From positions 122,235,415-122,299,414 of the forward strand of contig NC_089979.1 of NCBI RefSeq assembly GCF_036417845.1: a stretch of DNA of 64,000 nucleotides. Direction: 5' to 3'. The position numbers were made by a program, and so were the translations under genes. The notes below the pieces were generated by a model that saw nothing but the letters and a program-made list of their open reading frames with translations, ran no database searches and was not told the DNA's origin. Source of the stretch: Apteryx mantelli (taxonomy: Eukaryota; Chordata; Aves; Apterygiformes; Apterygidae). Positions 11,652 through 22,900 of the stretch are shown here, piece by piece (the first letter of the stretch is position 1; each line of letters starts with the position of its first letter).

Positions 11652-12114
11652 ATGGGCGCGAAGCAGAGCGGCCCGGCCGCCGCCAATGGCCGCGCCCGGG
11701 CGTACTCGGGCGGGGACCTACCTTCCTCCAGCGGCGGCGGCGGCGCTAACGGGACCGGCGGGCGCTCGGCAGGCGCTGGCGGGCGATACACGCACCTGGC
11801 GGCCGCGGCGGCTCATGCCGCTCCCGGCGGCTCGGCGGCGGCAGCGGCAGCAGGAGCGGCGGCGGCGGCTGGGGGCGCCGCGGGGTCGGCGCCCCGCAGC
11901 AGGTCCCTCATGGGGGCCACCGCCTCCGGCGCCCGCGCCGCGCACTCCGCCTTCAACATCCCCCACAGCAGCGGCCCCTACGGCTCGCAGGACTCGGTCA
12001 GCAGCACCCCGGAGGAGGGCGGCCGGGAGCGGCCCGCGGGGGGCGGCGGCGGCGGGGGGCCCCGGCTGGTGATCGGCTCGCTGCCCGCTCACCTCTCGCC
12101 GCACCTGTTCGGAG
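11652..12114 (+). CDS. ZNRF2: ZNRF2 coding exon 1 (N-terminal region, residues 1-155 in part)
   Basis: First coding exon of the E3 ubiquitin ligase ZNRF2, a membrane-associated protein linked in mammals to Na+/K+-ATPase and mTORC1 regulation. Seen: the product opens MGAKQSGPAAANGR, matching vertebrate ZNRF2. Gly2 with Ser6 fits an N-myristoylation signal. Conserved blocks include RARAYSGGDLPSSS (residues 14-27), PRSRSL (81-86), GPYGSQDSVSS (108-118) and PRLVIGSLPAHLSPH (137-151). Between them lie Ala/Gly-rich low-complexity tracts, which are usual for this family. RxRxxS at Ser19 and the RSRS block resemble basophilic-kinase/14-3-3 sites reported in mammalian ZNRF2 (family knowledge). The ATG was chosen because it begins the myristoylation signal and has a strong context, ACCATGG. 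The exon ends GGAG|GTAAAG, splitting the codon for Gly155 in phase 1, which fits exon 2 exactly. The exon is extremely GC-rich. ZNRF1 is excluded because its N-terminus differs. Confidence 0.96.
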
Positions 12115-12223
12115 GTAAAGGGCCGGGCGGCGGGGCGGGGCGGCGCGGTGCGGGGCCGGGCCGGGAGGGCACCCCGCGGCGGCGGGGCAGCCGCTCCGCA
12201 GCAGCGGGGTTGGGGTGCTTCCC

Positions 12224-12237
12224 GGGGGGGGGGGGGG
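12224..12237. repeat. Poly(G)14 run in first intron
   Basis: Fourteen consecutive G's about 110 bases after the exon 1 donor, within a G-cluster-rich stretch (12118-12240). Confidence 0.9.
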
Positions 12238-12429
12238 CGCCGTGTGCCGCCCGGCCGCGGCGGGGGGGACGGGTAATGAATCATCACTTTGGGGAAAGCG
12301 GCGGCCCCGCCGCGGCTCTGGCAGGGTCGTGGCCGCCTGAAGCGGGGTCGCGCTTCGCAGACGGGGTTGTGGGCCGGTGTCTACTCCGGCTCGTAAGGAG
12401 AGTTTTGAAAGGGGGAGTTCGGAAATGAA

Positions 12430-15400
12430 ACAAAACCTGCAGCGGTGCGGTCTAGGACGGCTACGAGGAAGCAGGGAGCCTCTCTGGCCGCCGACTTTAG
12501 ACTTTAATAGCTGTAATCAGTGCCTGTGTAAATACTCTTGCCTGCTACTTACATAATTAGGATTTAATTGGATCATGTGTCCCTGCCGTTTATTTTAAAA
12601 TCGGACCGAAACCCTCTTTAGATACTGATTAATATGTGGCTGCTGCTTGTTCCTGTTTCTAAGTTCTCGGGTTCTCAGTTCTGAAAAACAGAAGTTAAAG
12701 TAAGTTTATTTATTTTCCCCTTAAGAGATGAGAATAGTTGGATAGCTGGCCATGCCTCTGAAGAAGCCTTTGCAGAAGCAATACCGTATGGTCTTGAAGA
12801 CAGCCACATGTTTTCTTGAGGCAAGAGGAAAAAAGGTTAAGCAAAACCCTGAATTAACCAAGAAGCAAAGGCCATTTACGAGGCATGTCAGACGTGGGGC
12901 AAGTTGTCATAAGTCTTGTCTTTCCAGTGATATTTAGATGAAAAGCACGGATATAGGATTTGCATTTTACTGAAGGTGTCCTTTACCTTAAAGTTAAAAA
13001 GCTACATATAAATTGCCGACTGCTTTCAGTGCTGCCTATTCTAAAGGTCATTGTTCATCCAAGACAAACATTAAGGTGCAATGCGACCTCTTTTCTGGTT
13101 TCATTCTCTTGAAAATTCGAATATATATGTGTTATAACTTGGCAAAATACTAACTAACTTCCCAAAAAGCTTTCTTTTGGGGAAGGGGAGGCTAATGTAA
13201 AATTACTATGTTTCTGTACTCTAATTAATCCTTTCATAAATATTATTCATAAAAGATAGTTTTCTTTTCTGTAATGTGAACAGTTTGTAGTCAAAGCAAG
13301 ACTCTCCTCAACTTGAGCCTCATGTGCTGCTTGAGGTTTGTCACATGACGTGCTACCCATACGTTGTTGGTGCATTAACCTGAAGATAGCGTTATCTGTT
13401 ATTTCCTACATCTAAAACTGTCTCCTCCCAGTGCTGTGGTTGAACGTAACAGAAGGCTGTCAAACCCTGTCTTATTAAAGGAGTACTTGCCCTTAAGAAA
13501 GAAAACATAGCTATTCTCCTAGTGCCAAGCTGCTGAACAGTAGTGCTTTGATTCAAGGATACTTGCTATACCATCACAGTAGCTTGTGGGGGAAGAAAGT
13601 GCATGTGCTTTTTAGTGCTGAAAAGATGCCATACAGATGAGAATTGTGCAGTTCATACTAAGCACAAGGGAATCATTAAAGCATGTAGCCAGTTGTTGCT
13701 CAAAGGTAAGACTTTTTTTTTCCCCTCCCTGCGTAAATGTTGTGTTGCAACCTGCTTTGTTGCGAAGGGGGACCGGATTAAATGTAGATGCAGTGACAGG
13801 GATGAGGAGCAATGATCTAGGAAACTGTTTATTCAGCTGCAGTAAGATCTCTTCAGAATGACTCTGAACTTGATCATACTTTACTATGCCAGGTGATAAT
13901 CTGTGCGTTACTTGCTGTTCTATAGTATACTTTGTCTTTTGAGAATCTTTCAAATTGGAATATTAAAAAGAATATAGACTGAAATGATGAAGAGTTTATT
14001 GGTTTTCCTGGTGCAGTACTCTCTCTTTATCTACTGACTAATAAACATGGGATCTCCTATGTTAGGGTTATGAGTAGCAGCTTGCAAAATATACTCTCTT
14101 TACATGGTCGCAAGATGATCATGAATCTACTTGCTTTTCTGTTCTAAAAATCTTAGTATTTCTTATTGAGATGAACGGCTGTTTAATCCTAATATTGCAG
14201 TATTTATGAGGAAGGCCTTACTTGGTACATTATTCTTTTTTATTTAAATATTCTGTGATATATAACTCTCCATCATATTGAATGTGGAGATCCAAACTTA
14301 TGGTTGCATGCTTTGTTTTTTCTTGATTCCTCATAATAACAAGATGCTTGGAACAAGTAGACCTGCTGAAGATTATAAATTAGTAGCACCCACCATGGCG
14401 AAAAATAACTTGAAGGATTGTTCTTGTCCTGATGGTAACTAGCTCAAGCTTGTCTAGGTGTGGCATCTGGCATTTATCTTATGTGTTATGAACATGTTGA
14501 AGTACTGTCCCTTGTTTTGCAATCTGCAAATTAAGTGAATTGGTTTTTTTATTGAAAACTACTGAAATTAATTTTGAGAATTAGCATGGCAGTTCTATGA
14601 CAGTTATTCTTTTTTTTTAATTTTCATACATTGAACTGAATCTTCAACTATTTATGTTTTTAGACATATTGCTTGGCTTCATCAATCAGTGACACAAAGG
14701 TGTTGCATTTGTTAGATTACTGTAATTTGGCATTAGTGAATTACACTGTGTTGTCACTTTTACTGAGCAGCTTTGCATACTTGAAGTAATGCATAAATAT
14801 TAACTCTGTCACATATTTAAATCCTTAGTGCTTATTAATTATGCTATTTAAACTAGAATGTATAAAATTTAACGTTATCATATATTGACATATTGGAAAG
14901 TATGATCGGTTAATTGCTATATTCCTTTAATAGGAATCGTAGTATCATAGACTTTCTTGTTTATGAGGATCTAATGGTCCTGTCTGAATTCAGCCTTGTG
15001 CACCTTTATGATCTAAGTATAATTGAATAAATACTGCTGTGTATCCTTATGTCTGATCTCAGAGAGAGAATTCAATTCACTGACAAATAGAGGCCTTGGT
15101 CTCAGGAAACGTATGCATACTTGTTTAACTTTGTTGTGAGCATTCCTGGAGTAGCTTGGAGCATTACGCTGAAGGAGGCCCAAATTCCGTAAAATCTTAT
15201 GGCTGTCCCAGCAGTAGAGTCAAAACCTGTGCATGGTGTTCAAGCGGTTTATTGCAACACAGTGCTGAGTTTCAGCTTCCTTCATGGTGATAAGACTTAG
15301 TCAGGAATTTGGGGCAGGAGTTTCCAATTCTGCTCCTCAATGAATGGGACTTTCCTTCTCTTCTCACCCCCAAATAAATATTCTATTAACCTTCTATTAA

Positions 15401-16849
15401 GAACAGCCTCTAAATGAGTTGGCCTTGAGGTCCGCAGTTAGTTTCATTTTCGACACTGTGGTTTTTATTCAGTAAGTATTTTTGCATGGACCGTCCCTAT
15501 GTTCTGCTGTAGCAAAGCTACTGTTGTAGTTACAATACAGCCTATCTGTTTTTGCCAGTAATATTCCTTTACTGCCACAACTGGTTTAGCTATAAAAATG
15601 AACAGTCTTTCAGAATTTTCTCTGCTTTGGGTAACTGCTGGTGTGTTACTTCTGTCACTTAAAATGTTGACAATCACTTAGAACCCACTTTATGCTTGTG
15701 ATCCTGTTTCTGGCGCTGAACTTGGGGTCACAACAGGGAAAATTCTCGGTGAAAGCACCAGGTAGAAATACCCTGCTAGTGTTCAGATTGAAATCTCTTC
15801 ATGGGAATGTTGCTATAAGACAGGAATAAGCCTGTAAAAACAGTTTTATCTCTAAATGTAGTTATGTAAAAATCAAATTATAGATAGCAGAAAGTGTTAA
15901 AAATTAGTGTTTTTTAATTTTCTACTTTACTTCTTTATTCAGGTTGATTTAGCAGAGAATTTACAAATATACAAAAACTGAGATTGTGCTATATACAGCC
16001 ATATAACATTTTATATACTGTCTATATCAACAGACTTTCAATATATAGTGTTGTCAGCTATGACTATTGATGGGTTTCAGGCCTACTTTCAAGTCCTGGA
16101 GTAATAACTCGGAGATTAAGTTGCTTCCACGCAACTTTACCAGGGGAAAGAAGTTCATGACGTTCTTCTGAAGCTGCATAATGATAGAATTCATCTGGCT
16201 TTTTCTGCAAAGTTCCTTACAATGCAGGTTTTATTGCCAGCCACTGAATGTGTGTAACATTAAATGGATAAAACCTTTATAGATATTTTATAGTAGCATT
16301 TGTTTGTAATAATAGATGTTAGAAGTGGTGAATGAATTCTCCATTCTACAGAAGCAAGTTCATGAAAGCCTCAGGTTATGACTTGAATTATTTGTTGGAT
16401 TGTGGGAAGCAAATGTCATTAGAAGAATGCTGTGAAGTCTCAGAAAGGTAGTTTTTTAGGGGTCTGTCAGACTGCTGCGTAGAATGCCACATTTTGTTTT
16501 GCCTTCCGTCTGGTCTGTTTAGTTCTATGGTCCATTTGAATATGTTCTTGAGAGTCTCTTGATCTTTCTCCCACTTTTCTTTTTGTGTTTGTGGGGATCT
16601 TTTGGTCACTTTCTTGCCCTTCTCCCAATATCACGCAAGTACTGTTGCTTCATGGAATGGGGAGTGTGACACTCCTAAAGACTTCAGATTCAATGCAACT
16701 CCTGTTCTGGCAGCCAAAGTTGGTAGCCGTGAGATCTTTGCCCTCTGGCTTTGGAAGGGATTGGGAAGTATGCTTTGCAATGAGACTTTTGGGATATCCC
16801 AAGTATTTGTGTGCGTGGAAATCACATTGGAAGCAGCAAAGCTTGCTGT
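12430..16849. other. Intron 1, proximal block: nothing recognised
   Basis: AT-rich intron DNA. Frames of up to 113 codons (near 13.6-13.95 kb) have no family resemblance. A homeodomain-type motif pair (TAATTAG at 12554 and TTTAATTGG just after it) lies near the start, in a stretch that could be regulatory. Confidence 0.6.
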
Positions 16850-16980
16850 ATGCCTTGGTGCAGCTCGACGTGGATGCGATCTTGTGCAATGTGCTCTAGG
16901 TGACCCTACCTGAGCAGGGGGATTGGACTAGATGATCTCCTGAGGTCCCTTCCAACCTCAAACATTCTGTGATTCTGTGA
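16850..16980 (+). repeat. CR1 LINE 3' end (plus orientation)
   Basis: GTGCTCTAGGTGACCCTACC, TGAGCAGGGGGATTGGACTA, GATGATCTCCTGAGGTCCCT and TCCAACCTCAA, ending ATTCTGTGATTCTGTGA, is the classic CR1 3' terminus with two copies of its 8-9 base end unit. Related-looking sequence extends 5' to about 16.8 kb but is unclear. Truncated at the 5' end, as most CR1 copies are. One of the best-preserved repeats here. Confidence 0.93.
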
Positions 16981-19900
16981 CATACTTTCTCTTCCTGTCA
17001 GTTGGAAGGTTTTCTTGATGCTTGAAGACATCAGTGAATCTTCAGTACAAGACAAACTTTTCTAAATTAGTTCCTAAATGTTGAGAATGAGGAAAGATTG
17101 TGAGGATTTAGTCTAATAAAAGCTATTGCTTCTCCCTATGAATCTTGCCTGTCTTGGACAATTAGAGCTACAATAACACTGTTATTTGTGATTATGAACA
17201 CAAAAGATGTTTTCAGACAGTTTTGTTATTGCTGCTTATTTCCAAGATGCAGAATAGTGAGAACTAAGAGTCTCTCTGTGCTTTGGTGTCTCGGATTGTT
17301 TATATTCAGTTGGCTGCAGCAGTGCAGCGCAACTGTATCCATGTTCCTCTGCTTTGGAAAAATGTGAGCAATAGCAGTGAGAGATTGGCTGAATTCTGCT
17401 TTTTGTCGGAGAAGATTAAAATGGAGACCAGTGGAAATGGAAAGAAATACTAACATGTCTGTGCACATACAGCTACCTTCGCAGCAACCGCAGATTGGGG
17501 GGGAGATAGACAAGTGCTTTAGGTTCCCTTAGTTATACCTGTGTGAGTTGACTGCAAGGTGAAAGAGAAGAGTCACTTTAACATTCACTGCAGATACAGG
17601 AGACTTTGGAAATGTATTAGCATCACATTACCCAAATACAGATAAAAACTCCAGTGTGCTAGGATAGCATTTCAAGGATAAATCATCTGATAAGGAGTTT
17701 TGGAAGAACTGTTCTGACAGGTGAATTTGAGGAATCTGATTCCTCTTCAGGGTCTCACTGCTCCTGTATATAGTGAGCTCTTCTGTTGTTCCTGCATATA
17801 GCAAGCAGTATGCAGTTCCCGACTGGCAGCAGAGACATAAACACTCCAAAGGAGAGGATGGGCGACAAGAAAAAGAAGCAACCCCCCCCCCCCAAACCCA
17901 ACCCCCCAACTGGCTCAGTCAGAGCAGAATAATCTTAGTCTTAATATGCTTGGACAAGCTAAAAAAAAAAAAAAGGGGGAGAACTGTCTGGCTCTTCCAG
18001 TGGTGCTAGTGGAGTTCCTGGGAGCCATATGCTGGTCTCCTCGGACGAAGGAGGAGCCTGGGCTCTGTGATGATGAGAGGCTGGTGGCACCAGAGTAAAG
18101 ACTGAGGCAAGTGACAGAGGATCTTAGAAGGGCTTCTTTTGCTTCTCTTCCTCCTGTCTGATAAAAGCAAGGGGTTAGGAAAGCCAGATAATAAAAGGGA
18201 CAGTACTGCACTTAGGGGAGAAACTTAAATATTTATGGTGTGAAGAGAAGAAAAGAGCTTAATTATAATGGCATATGTAAATATTTCTTTTGGCTATGGA
18301 GGCAGTGATAATACCTGATTGAGCCTTTAGAGTGCCAGTCCAGACGAGGCCTTCCTCTTTAACTTCTCGTGAATACCTCATCCAGCTCTGATATCCTGAC
18401 TGTGTGTATCTCCTTGTGTTCTCTCACAATTACAGACTAGTCTCCAACAACTTTCCAAGTCATTTCTTTGTCTTTTAGAGAAAGTCTTTTGTCACTGCTA
18501 GAAATTCAAACCTACTTTTAAAAAAAACACTGCTTACCTATCCATTTAGGTAAGTTCTCTCCTGTTCTTGTCAGCTGCTTATGGAAAACTTCATCATGTA
18601 AGTGTTCTTGGTCTGTTATCTTAGTCTTGCATGAAGCTTCTAGGTTTTGAATAGTGTTACAAAGTGATAGAGTTTTTGAGTAGGTTTTCCCAGCAATTTG
18701 CAAATGCATGAACCAAACTTACATTATTTTCAACAGTTTTTTCAATGCGTCTACTTCTCATTAATGGTTTAATTACTTTTAGGACAGACCTATATTAATT
18801 TCTACAGAGAGTGTTCTTTTACTGTGATAATGGCACAGGTTGTTCTTGCACATGTTTAACCTGTGAAAAGGAGGAGTGAGAAGCCTTTGATTGCTGTACT
18901 CAGAGGTTTTATTTAGGAACGTTTTTAAAGATGTGCATCTTATAGACCAAAAGAAAACATTTCTGTAAAATCCATGATTACCTGAGTTACCTGAACAGCA
19001 CTATGTGAGTATAAAGGAAATTGTTTTTGTTGTTTGCCCTTATTGCAAGTGTCCATGTTAGCTATTTCCTAAAGCAGTACCAAAGTTCCCAAGGCAGTCT
19101 TTCCTCTGTAAATAATCATGACGACTTTCATGAGGATGTCTTGGAGTCATCCAGAGCTCTCCAGTGCCTACTGTTTAACAGGCTTCAAATTCCTGATGCT
19201 TGCAAAAAAGGGAAGGCAAGCTGTGGTAAGTACGAGGCTTATTTTCAGCCTCACTCAGCACGCGCTTCTGTTCCCTGCATGGAAATTGCGTAGAATTGAC
19301 CTGGAGGGATCAGGAAGCACACAGACGAATCTTGTAGAGCCTGGGATGTTTGCCTGCCTGCCAATACAGAATACAGTCTTCCATGAGATTTGACTCTCTT
19401 AGTCTTCTTTAGGGATTGACCTACCTGGGTGTTTTCTTCTTTCATGTTTGCTATGTCTAAAAATCAGACCACCATAGATTGAATAGTCCCCAAAGAGTGG
19501 GTGTGCTGCATACCATTGTTGATATTTTTAGTAGATTCTGTTTGCTGACTGACTTAGCGTGCTATAAATACAGAGTTCTCATCGGGCATGCACTTTACAT
19601 GTCTTCTAGTAACATATAACACATTCACCTGAGAAAGTGGCATGAAAAAATGTAACAATTTATTTGGTTTTACATATGAGATATTGTTTACATAAAGCAA
19701 TTATTTAACAACACTTGACTTGTAAAATGGCTTTTAAAACTAGTGGTATTCCAAAACTCTTCCTCGTCAGGCTATCATTAGTCCCTATGTCAGATTGATT
19801 TATATTGTGATTTCGTTACAATTTTATAAATTAAGTAAGAAGGTGGAATTTTTAGATATCAGAGGTTAGTTTAGCATCTGGAGCATTATTAATGCTAGTA

Positions 19901-22900
19901 AATGACATTCTTTCTTATGTTAGTACTAGCACATTGCCTGAACATGGATAAAGGCTATCCTGTGCTTTACTTACAATACTCCTGGAAGTTTTTCCTACAG
20001 CTTGAGTTGAAATATGGTTAAGGTAGTTACCACATTAAGTGGAATTAAATAATTACCGCACTAAGTTACAAATACTCAGTGGGAAAAGAGGAGACACACA
20101 CGCCTCATTAAAACATGGTGCATCTGTCTTAGAGTATTGAATTTAACGTAAAACTGAAAGACAGATTCTTGCTGAATTGTGTTGAGTGTAACCTAAATGT
20201 AGTTTTTCTACACTGCTAAAATAAAAGCTGTGTCATAGTGTACAGCAATAGATGTGGCTTTCATGAAGCAGATTTAAACCTGGTAAAGGTTTTTACGTGC
20301 AGCAAAAGCAAGGTCTGCCTGGAAATGCTTTCTGCAGACTCTCAGAACAGGCAGATGGTATTTTGCTGTCCTTTGAAAAGAATGGGTTTAAAATCACATA
20401 TCTGCATTCCAGATGCTGGAAAGCACTTTAAGCATGTGCAATAAGTGACTCAGGGCTCCTACGGTCCCTTGCACTGAAGAACCATGATTCATTTTCAAAA
20501 CAGAATTGGAAGAAGTGTCATCAAAGATAGTATTACAGCATTAGGTATGAAGTGGCCAAACATAAGGTTGCCTATGCAGCTTTCTTCTATAGCTTTTTAG
20601 TTTTTCAGCATTGTGATTTTGCAGGCTTAATGGCCAATTAGGGCTGGGTTGTTGGGTGGGTTTTTTTTTTTCCTCATCTGTGTGCTTACATGAGGATGTA
20701 GTTATTAGAGGCAGTCAGATCAGTGTGTATAGATAGTTGTTTAATTTTTATATTGGCGATAGTACTAAATGCATGTAAATTGTTTCCCTGAGTTAAAATA
20801 ACAAAATAAAACCTTTTGTGAAAACTGAATGAATCTAGAAACAAATTACAGTTCCAAAATAAAAAAAACAATTGTAGAACCACTTTCATATTTTTAACAT
20901 GCTTTTCAATCTGTAAAGCAAGTAAAGCTGTGCTCCGCTCTCACAATAGCGCCACAAGGCTGTTGCTTGTTGAAGAGAAATGATCCACCGGAACAGTGTG
21001 AGAATGAAAATAGCATGAAATTCACACATGTAAAATGGCTGTATGCTATCAAAAAAGTACCCTTTGAACATCTAATTCAGCTGTCCTAACATTTAGATAT
21101 TAGATGACAAGTGTACTGGCATTGCTTGGCTTCTTAAGTACTGAACTATATTACTCTTCAGTTAGTTTTATTTGTCTGCTTCGTTTCAGCCTTAGATATG
21201 CTAGTTTATATCTTAATGTCTCATATCCATGAATTTGTATTTTAAAAATGGTAACATTTAAAGATAGATGATACCAGGCTTCTTTCTAACCATGGATGCG
21301 AAAATGTGTCTAAATGCTTTTGAAGGAAAATACAATATTGACGCAGTTTCCAGTTTGAAGGAAGTACAGACTACATTGTTGACACAATAAACTGTGTGCT
21401 AAAATAAACTTTGGTTTTTCATGCACTTGATAAGACCAAAATCCAGTGACAACATACAACTAGGGAGCAGAGGAAATGTTCCTTGCAAATGTGGGGCTAG
21501 TTCTGCTGCAAACAAAAAAAATAAGGTGGCTAAAGCAATTAGTGTGTTTTCTGTTGTGCAAGTACGAGAGATGGTGTGTTCAGCCCACGTTATCCTCTTT
21601 GTCTCTGCAGTTGTAAAGCATACATTTGCATTCGGCTGATGAAGTCAAAAGGAAATAACAAATGCATTTGGAACTGTAAGGCCAAGAGTTCTCATTTTGG
21701 TTTTCTCATGGGCTGGGTGGTTGAATATGACTTTCTTCTGCAGGTATCCGTCATGCTGGCAATCAACCTTTTAGATATATTTATTGATTGTACTTTTTGC
21801 TGTAAAGCTTTGTTCAAAACAATTTACACTTAAATTATATCATTTCTTGACATTTTAATGTTGGGGAAAACTGTTGATTCAAAAGTGGACTAGAACTAAG
21901 CTTTATGAAAACCACTTGGGCTTACAGCAGTATTGAGATTTTTTTGATCCTATCCACACAAATAAGGCAAGTTTATGCTGTCATGGAACCTAAGGTCTTT
22001 GAGTGGCTGTCTGTCAAAAGCATTCTAGTTTTTCCAGTTTAGCCAGTACTGATTCTCCTTCAGGGCCTGACTAGTTTTAATCTTTGGTCAAGGTAAGTTT
22101 GGCCACTGGCTAATTACTCTTTTTCTTTTTTTTAAAACTTGTTTAGATATTTGACCAATTTTCATGTTAAGTGACAGAGCAAAAAAAAAAAAAAATCAGA
22201 TAGCTTTGCTGCAGTCCTTTCTTTCAGTGGTGCTGGAAATGGGTAGGAATGAATTCCTCTAAGTTCTTTCCTACAAGCTCTAATCACCTCTTCGAGAAAA
22301 CTCTACACCGAGCAGTCTTTGTCAACGCTGAGTATGGCTTGCCTTATATTTGCTGTAGCAGACATGACAAGTCTTTCTCTGCAAAATACTTGCTTCTGTA
22401 CCACTGTTCTCCAATTTTTAATAGTGGGATAATGACATTGACCTACTTTTTAGCTAAACTTTGATTTATTGATGAAAATACTGGCATACAGACTGGATAT
22501 TTTATCTTGATATTTTATTGCCACAAAATGTGCACTCAACAGCAAAGCTAGGAGTAGCCAAAAGTAAACAAAGTAAAATGAATCTCCACTAAAGTGTACT
22601 AGAGAAGTGGTTCTTCTAGTTTGTTGTCCCCGGGTTGTTCCCTCCACCTCTGCTGTTCGTTAGTTAACTGGTAAAATGGCAGGTGTGTCCAAAGGGTATA
22701 GCGTGGTTTTGAGTGGTGTTGGCTTTTCTTGTCTGAAGAGCCATACAGACATGTTGGTTTGGTGCTTCTGGGTAACCAGCTATGCTGAGAAACAGGGTGC
22801 TGGGCTAATGTACTGCCTTTTATTACCAGAGTTTACTCTACAGACACCTCTAAGATGCTGAGCTGAGAATGGGAAACCTAAAATATTCTGTTCTAGATGA

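Larger units (their letters stand above)
10238..12428. promoter_or_regulatory. CpG island covering ZNRF2 promoter, exon 1 and intron 1 start
   Basis: Composition changes sharply near 10.24 kb from AT-rich to CpG-dense, and returns to AT-rich around 12.43-12.49 kb. A T-rich break occurs at 10585-10604. The island contains many GC boxes, for example GGCGGGGCGGGG just after the exon 1 donor (about 12128-12139). Roughly 0.9-1.1 kb of the island lies upstream of the likely start sites, enough to hold a divergent promoter, but no antisense gene is recognisable. The many open frames here on both strands are by-products of high GC (few stop codons). Confidence 0.85.

Noticed and set aside
11652..12114. 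ZNRF1 as the gene identity
   Set aside because: The start MGAKQSGPAAANGR and the exon 2 residues CSKFVSSDEMDLHLVMC match ZNRF2, not ZNRF1.
10238..12287. Many open frames of 60-189 codons on both strands in the GC-rich region
   Set aside because: High GC removes stop codons. The peptides are Arg/Pro/Ala/Gly-rich, overlap on both strands and match no family; only the ZNRF2 frame is supported by conserved residues and splicing.
12115..12428. Continuation of the ZNRF2 frame past 12114
   Set aside because: The GTAAAG donor after GGAG and the exact phase match with exon 2 show this is intron read-through.
14935..15000. Possible LINE scrap (TCATAGACTTTC...ATCTAATGGTCCTGTC)
   Set aside because: Resemblance to reptile CR1 3' sequence is limited to short words; could be chance.
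16585..16913. Overlapping 104- and 103-codon frames
   Set aside because: They run into the CR1 3' end and show no conserved domain.
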